Source: Ammoniphilus resinae
GTDB lineage: Bacteria; Bacillota; Bacilli; Aneurinibacillales; RAOX-1
DNA: 64,000 nt
Reading direction: 5' to 3'
NCBI RefSeq assembly: GCF_017873965.1
Contig: NZ_JAGGKT010000004.1
Span: 62,001-126,000 of the forward strand
Part shown: one piece after another, positions 16,782 through 24,428 of the stretch
How the letters are laid out: each line of letters opens with the position of its first letter
Numbering within the stretch: the stretch's first letter is position 1
Notes under the pieces: generated by a model
Told to the model about the DNA's origin: nothing
The model's database searches: none
Seen by the model: the letters and a program-made list of their open reading frames with translations, nothing else
Translations under genes and position numbers: made by a program

Positions 16782-19328
16782 TTAGGTAATTATATTTATC
16801 AACCGTAATAAAATTGCAGTTCGGGACAAGTGGACTTTTTCGTAGTTGCAAGGAAAGTCATTTAGTGTTCGGGTTAAACTTGTCCGCTCATTTTCGGAGA
16901 TCATAAATTCTAGTCCGTACTGATAGATATCGCTTTGGGCTTGCCTTTGCCAAACAATCGCACCGTGCATCTGAATCCATTTATCAAGAATTCTGGTTTC
17001 AAATTCGAGAATGATGTCTTTATGAACGGCCAGCTTAATTTGGGAGAGAAAACGCAACCCGCCTATTCCAATATCTTCAATTAAGACTTCTGTGCTGCCA
17101 AGCTCAACTTTTTTTCCTTTTACATGGGTTACAGTCATGGATGCACTCAATGGAAAATCAAGCTGAACTCTGAAAAATTCCCTCTGATTTTCGAAGGTCT
17201 TATCCGTTTTTTCGCTCATAGTTTCGATGGGCTCTAATCTTTCCATTTTTAAGAGCGTTTCAAAACGGTCGGCTGGGACCGCTTCGGAAAAAATAAATCC
17301 TTGGATGATATCACATTTGAATTTTCTTGATATATTCAACTGCTCCTGATTTTCCACACCCTCTGCCACAACAGACATGTTTAAATGATGGGCTAAATCG
17401 ACGATCGAACTGAGAATATATTGCGTATCCTCATCCTGCAGATCATGTATAAAGGAACGATCAATTTTTATGGTGTCTATTATTTCTTTAAATTGCTTTA
17501 AGTAAGCGAGAGAGGAATAACCCGTACCAAAATCATCCAAGGCAATCTTCACGCCCATCTTTTTTAATTCGGATAAAATAGACAAAACAGTCTCTTGATT
17601 TTCCATCAGAATGGTTTCTGTAATTTCAAACTGCAAATATTGTGGGTCTAGATTCGATTCATTGAGAAAGTCACTCACGTTTTTTAGGATATCTTTATGC
17701 AAGAATCGATGGGCAGAAAGATTAATGGAAATAGGAATGGCTGGTAATCCTGCCTTTTGCCATGCTTTGTTTTGGTAAAAAGTTGCTTCTTTGACCCATC
17801 TGCTCAGTTTAAGAATTAATCCTGTTTCTTCCGCTAACGGGATAAATTCGTCAGGGGATACCATTCCCCATTCGGGATGGTTCCAACGAATCAAAGCCTC
17901 CACACCAACAATGTCACCTGATATGGCATGGACCATAGGTTGATAGTATAATTCTAACTCCTTATTTTCAATTGCTTTACGCAGGTCCCTTTCCAAGGTA
18001 AAGATCTTGTACGTTTGCACATTTAAAGATGGAGTATAGATGTGATACGTGTTCTTACCCTGTTCTTTTGCTCGATGAAGGGCAGAGTCTGCATTTTTCA
18101 TCAAGGTTTGTGAATCTTCCCCATCATTGGGATACAGGCTCATTCCGATACTTGTTGTAATATATAGCTCATAATCCTCGATCAAGAATGGCTTTTCTAA
18201 CGAGGTAATCATGGATTTAGCAATCGTAACCACTTGGTTGGTATCCTTGATGTTTGACAAGATCACGGTAAATTCATCTCCACCCATGCGGGCAAGAACA
18301 TCATGATCCTTGATACATTCCTGCAATCTTTTTGCAATCTCGGTTAACAACTTATCCCCAATGGAATGTCCTAGGGTATCATTAATATATTTAAAGCGGT
18401 CCATATCTAAGTACATGACTGCCATTTTCTGTTGTAAGGTGTTCCCTATAACAATTGCTTGTTCTAGTCTTTCCTCGAATAGACGTCTGTTTGGCAGGTT
18501 GGTTAATGCATCGTGGTAGGCTAAGTGTTTATTTAAATCCTTCATTTTTTCTTTTACAATGGCAAAAACACCCGCAATTTGCCCATCAATCATAATGGGT
18601 AAATTCGTTACATCCAAACAAACTTCATGCCCTTGAGAGTGAACACAAACGATTTCATACCTTTGAGGATTCCCTCTAAGTGCTTTGAAAAAACCATTCC
18701 ATGTGTCTTTTAAGTAATCCTTATGTACTAAAAAGTCAAAGGAGGATTGGATTAACCTGGTTTTTGAATAGCCAAATAGCTTTTCAAAGGACGTATTACA
18801 ATCAATGAAAATTCCATTGACATCAAAATAACTGACACCATCTGGATGGTGTTCAAAAAGAGACTCATATAGTTGTTTTCTTTCTTGAAGCAATCTTTTC
18901 AACCTTTTTTCTTCACCGATTTCCTTCGCGATTCCATAGATCCCTGTAATTTGCTCATTCACAGCCATTGGGATGATCGTGATATTAAATTCAATGATAT
19001 GTCCATCTTTGTGAATTAACAACGTTTCATAGTTTTGAGCCTCGCCATGGGTCGCTTTGTTGTATAAGTTCTCAACATGAGGGATCTCTTCAGTTGGAAA
19101 GAATCGGTGAAACGAACCATATATTTCATCTTTTGAATATCCAAGGATATTAGAAAAAGCATGATTCGCTTCAAGGAGGTTTCCACGTAAATCCAGAGAA
19201 AATACAATATCTGGATGATGATGGAACAATGACCGATAAAATAAATCAGAAGTAACCATTTTTCCTTGAACAGATTCAATAATCATTGACTTTTTATTTT
19301 TATTTAAAATCCTATCAATTAAACTCAT
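16782..19328 (-). CDS. PAS-PAS-GGDEF-EAL-PilZ c-di-GMP signalling protein
   Basis: 848 residues, ATG at 19328 after GGTGAAAAG. Two PAS domains (about 24-140 and 147-255, each with NxxFxxLxGYS-like motifs) are followed by a GGDEF domain with an intact RMGGDEF, an EAL domain with GVEALIRWNHP and DDFGTGYSSL, and a C-terminal PilZ domain (about 705-820; REFFR and DIGIGGLRFLS). GGDEF makes c-di-GMP, EAL degrades it, PilZ binds it. Both catalytic motifs look intact, so the net activity is undecided. There is no membrane segment; PAS domains probably sense redox or small ligands in the cytosol. It is transcribed alone, opposite to its neighbours, and would link the element to host motility and biofilm decisions. 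Confidence 0.92.
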   Translation of the reverse strand: MSLIDRILNKNKKSMIIESVQGKMVTSDLFYRSLFHHHPDIVFSLDLRGNLLEANHAFSNILGYSKDEIYGSFHRFFPTEEIPHVENLYNKATHGEAQNYETLLIHKDGHIIEFNITIIPMAVNEQITGIYGIAKEIGEEKRLKRLLQERKQLYESLFEHHPDGVSYFDVNGIFIDCNTSFEKLFGYSKTRLIQSSFDFLVHKDYLKDTWNGFFKALRGNPQRYEIVCVHSQGHEVCLDVTNLPIMIDGQIAGVFAIVKEKMKDLNKHLAYHDALTNLPNRRLFEERLEQAIVIGNTLQQKMAVMYLDMDRFKYINDTLGHSIGDKLLTEIAKRLQECIKDHDVLARMGGDEFTVILSNIKDTNQVVTIAKSMITSLEKPFLIEDYELYITTSIGMSLYPNDGEDSQTLMKNADSALHRAKEQGKNTYHIYTPSLNVQTYKIFTLERDLRKAIENKELELYYQPMVHAISGDIVGVEALIRWNHPEWGMVSPDEFIPLAEETGLILKLSRWVKEATFYQNKAWQKAGLPAIPISINLSAHRFLHKDILKNVSDFLNESNLDPQYLQFEITETILMENQETVLSILSELKKMGVKIALDDFGTGYSSLAYLKQFKEIIDTIKIDRSFIHDLQDEDTQYILSSIVDLAHHLNMSVVAEGVENQEQLNISRKFKCDIIQGFIFSEAVPADRFETLLKMERLEPIETMSEKTDKTFENQREFFRVQLDFPLSASMTVTHVKGKKVELGSTEVLIEDIGIGGLRFLSQIKLAVHKDIILEFETRILDKWIQMHGAIVWQRQAQSDIYQYGLEFMISENERTSLTRTLNDFPCNYEKVHLSRTAILLRLINIIT

Positions 19329-19611
19329 AACTTTTCACCATCTTAACTAAATTTTCTAAAACTATTTTACTATGTTGGAACAATAGTTTTAGTAAAAAAT
19401 GACTAATTTACCTATGAAAATTTTACCATACTGTAAAAGCCAAAAACTTATTGGCGTATTATTAAAATTATTTAGATACAATTGAGGGTGAGCAATTTTT
19501 AGAAAGTTACGGTGGAATGCTGTCTTAAAATTATCATTCCGTTGTCGAGGGAATTAAATCTCAATATGAGCTGATTGGAAGAAAATTGTAAGTTACTCAT
19601 TTCTGCTATGG

Positions 19612-19672
19612 TATAATAGGATAAATTAATGAACGCAGAGTACCTAACATTGTTTTTTTAGAGTGCTTTTTC
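19612..19672 (+). promoter_or_regulatory. Promoter with hairpin leader, family B (traX)
   Basis: An extended -10 TGGTATAAT (box 19612-19617) is followed 19 bases later by AGAGTACCTAA pairing with TTAGAGTGCT and a T-run (19637-19672). The traX ribosome site follows directly. Confidence 0.6.
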
Positions 19673-19689
19673 TTTTTATCGGGGGATTT

Positions 19690-20316
19690 ATGTTACAACT
19701 TCTTGCAATGATCACCATGCTCATCGACCATATAGGGCTATTATTTTACCAGGACCATGAAATCTTTCGCGTCATTGGCCGAATCGCTTTCCCAACTTAT
19801 TGTTTTTTGCTGGTAGAAGGGTACAATCGGACAAAAAATGTGAAACGATATATGACTCGTTTATTGGGAATCGCTGTGATCTCCCAGCTGCCGTATAGTA
19901 TTTTATTTTTAACTCTTGACCTCAATGTGGTTTTCACCCTGTTGTTGGGCCTTCTTGTTCTCTATGGAATGGACCGAATGGGGGAAGGGCAAAGAAATTA
20001 TCCTGTCTTTATTATTTTATTTAGTATTTTATCAGCATTTTTCATTCCAATGGACTATGGGATATACGGGATCCTTCTCATTCTGATTTATAGATACGCG
20101 AAAGGAAAACAGCTTTTCCTTTATCATCTGGCTTTAAATATTATCTTCTTAATCAGTCATCAATGGGTGTTGCAGCTGTATAGTATCGTTTTTACCGTTT
20201 TTCTTGTTTATTACAGAGATCCGAGGGATTTCAGGATACCCAATTGGCTATATCGGTCATTTTATCCAGCTCACTTGGTGGGGTTATTGTTTTATATGGT
20301 TTTGTTTGTGAAGTAA
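19690..20316 (+). CDS. TraX-family membrane acetylase-like protein
   Basis: 208 residues from ATG 19690 after GGGGGA; an earlier in-frame start overlaps the leader hairpin. The N-terminal LAMITMLIDHIGLLF, then RVIGRIAFPTYCFLLVEGYNRT and a polytopic layout of about eight helices are typical of the TraX/acyltransferase-3-like family, whose namesake acetylates F pilin. In Gram-positives the substrate is unknown and may be a surface polymer. Its last 30 bases are repeated after the next gene, so the segment between may have integrated at the traX 3' end. Confidence 0.8.
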   Translation: MLQLLAMITMLIDHIGLLFYQDHEIFRVIGRIAFPTYCFLLVEGYNRTKNVKRYMTRLLGIAVISQLPYSILFLTLDLNVVFTLLLGLLVLYGMDRMGEGQRNYPVFIILFSILSAFFIPMDYGIYGILLILIYRYAKGKQLFLYHLALNIIFLISHQWVLQLYSIVFTVFLVYYRDPRDFRIPNWLYRSFYPAHLVGLLFYMVLFVK

Positions 20317-20318
20317 TA
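20290..20318 (+). repeat. Direct repeat copy 1 (traX 3' end)
   Basis: TTTTATATGGTTTTG followed by TTGTGAAGTAATA recurs at 22066-22095 with two base changes. The repeats bracket the CoiA-like gene and could be left and right attachment sites. Confidence 0.6.
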
Positions 20319-20393
20319 GGGAGGTTGTGGCCAAAAACCTTGTCCTAAATATATATGGAAGTCTTTCAATAAATCCGGAGTGTGTAAATAGTT

Positions 20394-20432
20394 AAAAGCC
20401 GATATCCAGCGAGGTATGTCGGCTTTTACTTT
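20394..20432 (+). terminator. Intrinsic terminator after traX
   Basis: AAAAGCCGA/TCGGCTTTT arms with a 16-base loop and a T-rich flank end the traX transcript. Confidence 0.8.
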
Positions 20433-20507
20433 TGGATCAAATAAATCGTCAGATAATATGGGCTATTTGATACAATATACATAAAGAATGATAGGTTGGT
20501 GATTTGA

Positions 20508-22064
20508 ATGTATTCTGCCAAGTTACTAGATCAAGTAGTCAACTTAGAAGAGGAACGTCAACAACTTGTTGAATCAGGATATAATTGGAATTCCGTAAAA
20601 AAGTACCTTAACGATAGGTATCGTGTTAATTCAGATAAGAAAAATTTTATTTGCCAGTGTTGTAATAGTCCAGTCATCATGGTTCTTGCTGAGGATCGTA
20701 CTTGTCATTTCCGTCATGAGGACATCGAGGATTGTGCTGGTACCGAGAATTATAAACGCTATAAGGTACAAAAAGGCGAGGGAAAAGAGGATCTCCCTAA
20801 TCATATAGTGGGGAAACGAATAATTAGAACCTACTTAGAGGGTCAGTTGAAACCTTTTGGTGTAATAGTCAAAGAGGGGTTCGCCTACACAAAGGTGCTG
20901 AATAAAATACCTGATTTCATTCTTACTTTTCCAAACGGTGAGGAATGGTGCATCGATTATATTACTGGATTAAAAGCCAACGAGTCATACCTGAATTCTG
21001 TTAACTCCAGAGTAGGCGATTACGTTGCTCAGGGATTCAAGCCTTATTTCTTTATAAGTAAAGACTGGCTTAAGAAAGAAAAGACCTCTTTATCTCTCTG
21101 TAAAAGTGAGTTGAAGATGGTGAGGAAGACAGCTTTTGATGAGGTTTGGAAAGCTCATTTAAATAGTTGGAGGTCTAAAGAGGACGGTCACTTCTTGCCT
21201 GAGTTTTTAAGGGGTAACTTAGAACCTTACGATGTAAGAAGCATTATGTATTTAGATGTTCCTAATACCCAAGCTTTAATTACAAGAGTAATCCCGTTTA
21301 CAACTACCGGCACGGATACCTGGGGGTATCAGCTCGGAGAGACGCTTCATTTATCAATGGAAAAAATGTTTACATTAAACGAGGATCAATCCGATTTTGT
21401 ATTTGAACACCCTAACGAAGAACAAATGATCATGGATATGCACAGAAACTTCCTTAATTTTATCAAAACTAGGAAGGTAGAGATTGAACAAGAAAGAATT
21501 AGGCGAGAAGAACTAAGGAAACAAGAGGAGGATAGAAGAAAGCAAGAGGATGAACGCAGAAGTCAATATCAGGACCCTAATCCGTATCGGGGTAGAGCAG
21601 AGGTAATTGACTACTCAAAAGAAAAGGACTCCCCTGAAGATATCAGATCAAAATTTGAACAGGATAGTGATTTGAAATATAGAATGGAATTAATCGATCT
21701 AGGGCTTAATCCTGATAGACACCAACCGAAATGGGTTGTAGAGAAAGCCAGAAGAGAACGCAACCAGGCTCAGGCAGAACAAATTAAAGAAGAAAAAACA
21801 AAGAAGGAAATGCGCGAAGAGGTTATGAAGAAACGAATCAATGGCGAGAGTTTCTTTATTTCTTCCAGAGAGGAATGGAGAAATGCTGTCATTCGGCACT
21901 ACAATAAGGTTCACAAAAAGGAAATAACAGTAGATCAGCTATGTGACCTCATGTTAAGCGAAGGGATTGAAATAAACCAAAATAAGAAATTAATGAGCTA
22001 TCCTGTAACTGAATTGTTGCAGGTTATAGCTAAAATGTTAAAACATGAGTTGGTGCTTAAATAG
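20508..22064 (+). CDS. CoiA-like nuclease-fold protein
   Basis: 518 residues. Residues 46-78 hold a zinc finger (FICQCCNSPVIMV...HFRHEDIEDC) followed by a PD-(D/E)XK-like core near 135-160 (KIPDFILTFPNGEEWCIDYITG), the arrangement seen in competence protein CoiA relatives. A long highly charged coiled-coil (about 320-345, RRREELRKQEEDRRKQE-like) and a second helical region follow. Such proteins are linked to handling of incoming or recombining DNA, but the family's biochemistry is poorly defined. It is transcribed alone after a terminator and a TACAAT box and is flanked by direct repeats of the traX 3' end. Confidence 0.65.
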   Translation: MYSAKLLDQVVNLEEERQQLVESGYNWNSVKKYLNDRYRVNSDKKNFICQCCNSPVIMVLAEDRTCHFRHEDIEDCAGTENYKRYKVQKGEGKEDLPNHIVGKRIIRTYLEGQLKPFGVIVKEGFAYTKVLNKIPDFILTFPNGEEWCIDYITGLKANESYLNSVNSRVGDYVAQGFKPYFFISKDWLKKEKTSLSLCKSELKMVRKTAFDEVWKAHLNSWRSKEDGHFLPEFLRGNLEPYDVRSIMYLDVPNTQALITRVIPFTTTGTDTWGYQLGETLHLSMEKMFTLNEDQSDFVFEHPNEEQMIMDMHRNFLNFIKTRKVEIEQERIRREELRKQEEDRRKQEDERRSQYQDPNPYRGRAEVIDYSKEKDSPEDIRSKFEQDSDLKYRMELIDLGLNPDRHQPKWVVEKARRERNQAQAEQIKEEKTKKEMREEVMKKRINGESFFISSREEWRNAVIRHYNKVHKKEITVDQLCDLMLSEGIEINQNKKLMSYPVTELLQVIAKMLKHELVLK

Positions 22065-22065
22065 A

Positions 22066-22095
22066 TTTTATATGGTTTTGGGTTGTGAAGTAATA
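22066..22095 (+). repeat. Direct repeat copy 2 after the CoiA-like gene
   Basis: Near-identical copy of 20290-20318, starting two bases after the CoiA-like stop. A second copy of a gene 3' end on the far side of a module is a typical footprint of site-specific integration or repeat-mediated insertion. Confidence 0.6.
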
Positions 22096-22143
22096 AGTGA
22101 ACTGTATACCCTTTTTCTTAGAAACATGATAAACTAAATCCAA

Positions 22144-22206
22144 TATACTTTGCAAAAGAGGGGAGCACCCTAACGCTGTGATGCGTACTAGGGTGCTCCC
22201 CTCTTT
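22144..22206 (+). promoter_or_regulatory. Promoter with perfect hairpin leader, family B (NERD gene)
   Basis: A TATACT box is followed by AGAGGGGAGCACCCTA and its exact 16-base complement, then TTTTT (22157-22206). The NERD gene ribosome site GAGAGGAAAGG lies next. It is the strongest stem of this leader family. Confidence 0.65.
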
Positions 22207-22237
22207 TTATATTTTACAGAGAGGAAAGGGATCTGGA

Positions 22238-22528
22238 ATGAACATTGATATTTTTCTTGAATCGTTTAAAACAATGTTAGGTGTCTTCTTATCCATTTGG
22301 TATTTTCTTATTCCGCTTGCATTTCTAGTTTATTTAAAACGCCAACTTCCAAAGATCATTGGTTACGTTGGAGAAAAACAGGTAAGAAAACGCCTTGAGC
22401 AATTAGACCCTACAGAGTATATGGTTGTTCATGATGTAATGCTTCGTTTAACCGACGAAAAGACCAGTCAAATAGATCATGTGGTTGTATCAATGTACGG
22501 CATTTTTGTAATTGAAACTAAAAATTAT
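22238..22528 (+). pseudogene. NERD-domain gene, 5' half (split by transposon)
   Basis: ATG 22238 after GAGAGGAAAGGG. A membrane helix (about 15-31) precedes the start of a NERD nuclease-related domain (GEKQVRKRLE, QIDHVVVSMYGIFVIETKNY). The frame hits a stop two codons after the insertion point, in the middle of the domain. The missing half, RGWIFGEEKSPYW onward, is found in frame at 38468. Joined, they give a 266-residue TM-NERD-zinc-ribbon protein. The NERD core carries D...ETK residues of a PD-(D/E)XK nuclease. Confidence 0.9.
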
Positions 22529-22550
22529 GGTTAAATAGACTATAATTATT

Positions 22551-22595
22551 AGAGGATAGATAGTTCGTTATGTACCTATTTATCCTCTTCTTTAT
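22551..22595 (+). terminator. Hairpin at the transposon left end
   Basis: AGAGGATAGATAG faces CTATTTATCCTCT with TTCTTT downstream. Just inside the left end, it would block readthrough from the host gene into tnp genes. Confidence 0.65.
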
Positions 22596-22644
22596 AACAT
22601 AAAGGATTTATTAAAAAGAGATACACAAATAAGTATAATTAGTA

Positions 22645-22743
22645 TATAATGGAAATATATAAGATCATACGTTCTTATATAAGACCACTACATAGACCTC
22701 TATTACAACAACATGGGCTCCCAAAAAATTTCCGTGTTGTTGT
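22645..22743 (+). promoter_or_regulatory. Promoter and leader hairpin of the tnp operon
   Basis: TATAAT at 22645-22650 is followed by ACAACAACA...TGTTGTTGT (22705-22743) directly before the AAGGAGG ribosome site of the HTH gene. There is no T-tract, so the hairpin may affect translation or be a protein site. Confidence 0.5.
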
Positions 22744-22766
22744 CGTAGTAAATAAGGAGGCGAAAC

Positions 22767-23303
22767 ATGATGTATCTTTCGGTTCGTGATGTAGCCGAAC
22801 GGATGTCTAAAAGTGAAGAAACTATTAAACGATGGCTGCGATCCGGGAAGTTTCCGAACGCATATAAGGTTAGCGATAAGGAAGGATGGCGTATTCCTGA
22901 ATCAGATTTTTTGAATGGACAAGCCATCAGTCCACCACAACCAGAACAAACCTCACTATTCACCCCTCAGCAACGATCTCACTCCGATGATAATGACCTA
23001 ATCATACTTGCCTATCAAGCAGTGACCCTTACTACCCCCACAGATGAACTTCTAGAACTATTCACTTCCATAGGGATAAAACGCACACTAGAATTACTTT
23101 TGGTCATGCAGCAATCACCTACAAAGGTGAAGAACCCCCTTGGATTCTTCAAGAGAGCTATTAAAGAAAATTGGACTCCAAGCACATTACCAGAGCGTGT
23201 GAATCGACATAGGCAAAACCTTGAAGAACGTCTTGGATACCAATCCAATAACCAATCACAACCTTTCCCATTCTACAACTGGCTAGAGGGGGATTCAAAC
23301 TAG
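22767..23303 (+). CDS. MerR/excisionase-type HTH protein of the transposon
   Basis: 178 residues with AAGGAGG before tandem ATGs. Residues 1-48 form a helix_turn_helix_17-type domain (LSVRDVAERMSKSEETIKRWLRSG, then WRIPESDFL) as in excisionases. The rest is polar, with a helical segment at 85-160. It ends one base before tnpA starts, so it is the first gene of the tnp operon. The reference Tn554 has only tnpABC; an added Xis-like or regulatory gene is a notable variation. Role inferred. Confidence 0.7.
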   Translation: MMYLSVRDVAERMSKSEETIKRWLRSGKFPNAYKVSDKEGWRIPESDFLNGQAISPPQPEQTSLFTPQQRSHSDDNDLIILAYQAVTLTTPTDELLELFTSIGIKRTLELLLVMQQSPTKVKNPLGFFKRAIKENWTPSTLPERVNRHRQNLEERLGYQSNNQSQPFPFYNWLEGDSN

Positions 23304-24428
23304 ATGAGAGTCCAAGAAGTCCTGTTTGAGAAAAATCAAAAGCGTTATATCTTACTGGATGAAAACGGGATACCCGTTATACCTGTTATGAAATACTTAA
23401 AATTTCTTGATACGACCAACAAAAGCCCGAATACACAAAAGACTTATTGTTATGCCTTGAAACAATTCTTTATCTATCTAGTAGAGAGAAAACTAGATTA
23501 CGAGACCATTCGTTTAGAAGAATTAGTAGATTTTGTGGCATGGTTACAAAACCCCTTTGAGAACGTAAAGGTTACCCCCTTGCATCCTGTCAAATCCAAG
23601 AAAAGAGAAACAACAGTAAATCTGACCATTACCGCCGTAACGAATTTTTATGATTTCCTATACCGCAATGAAGAGCTACAAAATGATATGGTCGATAAGT
23701 TGATGAAGCAAGTGTTTATGGGTGGTCGAAGAAGATATAAAGATTTTTTGTATCACGTAAACAAGGGAAAGCCTACGAACCGCAACATCCTAAAGGTCAA
23801 AGAGCCTCGAAAAAAAATCCAAGTGTTAAGTAAGGAAGAGGTTCAGAAGTTGTTTGAAGCTACTACGAATATCCGAGACCGGCTACTTATTCAAACCCTC
23901 TTTGAAACAGGATTGCGTATTGGTGAAGTGCTATCCCTCTACATTGTAGATTTCAAATTGGATCATAGGAATGGACATCGGATTCAACTTGTGGATCGTG
24001 GAGAATTAGAGAATGGAGCCAAGTTAAAAACCGGGGAACGCTCTATCTACGTTTCTCAAACCTTAATAGACCTTTTTGATGACTACTTATATGAGGTACT
24101 TGATGAATTGGAGTTGGATTCAAATTTCGTGTTTGTCAAACTCCGTGGTGAAAACATAGGGAAAGCCATGAATTACCAAGATGTTGAAGCCCTATTTAAG
24201 CGTCTAAGAAAGAAAACCAACATTGATGTACATCCTCACCTCCTACGACATACCCATGCTACCATGTTCTACAAACAAACGAAGGATATAAAACAAGTGC
24301 AAGAACGATTAGGACATTCCCAAATTCAAACTACGATGAATCTTTACCTTCATCCATCCGATGAAGAAATCCGTGAGAATTGGGAGAAAGCTCAACATGC
24401 TTTCGATATGAGTAAGAAACATGTATGA
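23304..24428 (+). CDS. tnpA: Tn554-type transposase A (tyrosine recombinase)
   Basis: 374 residues, close to the 361 of Tn554 TnpA. An N-terminal SAM-like DNA-binding domain (TNKSPNTQKTYCYALKQFF) precedes the catalytic domain with ETGLRIGEVLSL (Arg I), HPHLLRHTHATMF (HxxR), LGHSQIQTT (His III) and the MNLYLH tyrosine. All catalytic residues are visible. The start abuts the HTH gene stop, and the TGA overlaps the tnpB ATG, so translation is coupled. It cuts and joins element ends. Confidence 0.92.
   Translation: MRVQEVLFEKNQKRYILLDENGIPVIPVMKYLKFLDTTNKSPNTQKTYCYALKQFFIYLVERKLDYETIRLEELVDFVAWLQNPFENVKVTPLHPVKSKKRETTVNLTITAVTNFYDFLYRNEELQNDMVDKLMKQVFMGGRRRYKDFLYHVNKGKPTNRNILKVKEPRKKIQVLSKEEVQKLFEATTNIRDRLLIQTLFETGLRIGEVLSLYIVDFKLDHRNGHRIQLVDRGELENGAKLKTGERSIYVSQTLIDLFDDYLYEVLDELELDSNFVFVKLRGENIGKAMNYQDVEALFKRLRKKTNIDVHPHLLRHTHATMFYKQTKDIKQVQERLGHSQIQTTMNLYLHPSDEEIRENWEKAQHAFDMSKKHV

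Noticed and set aside
22178-22237. Longer start for the NERD gene
   Set aside because: It would begin inside the leader hairpin; ATG 22238 has a good ribosome site.
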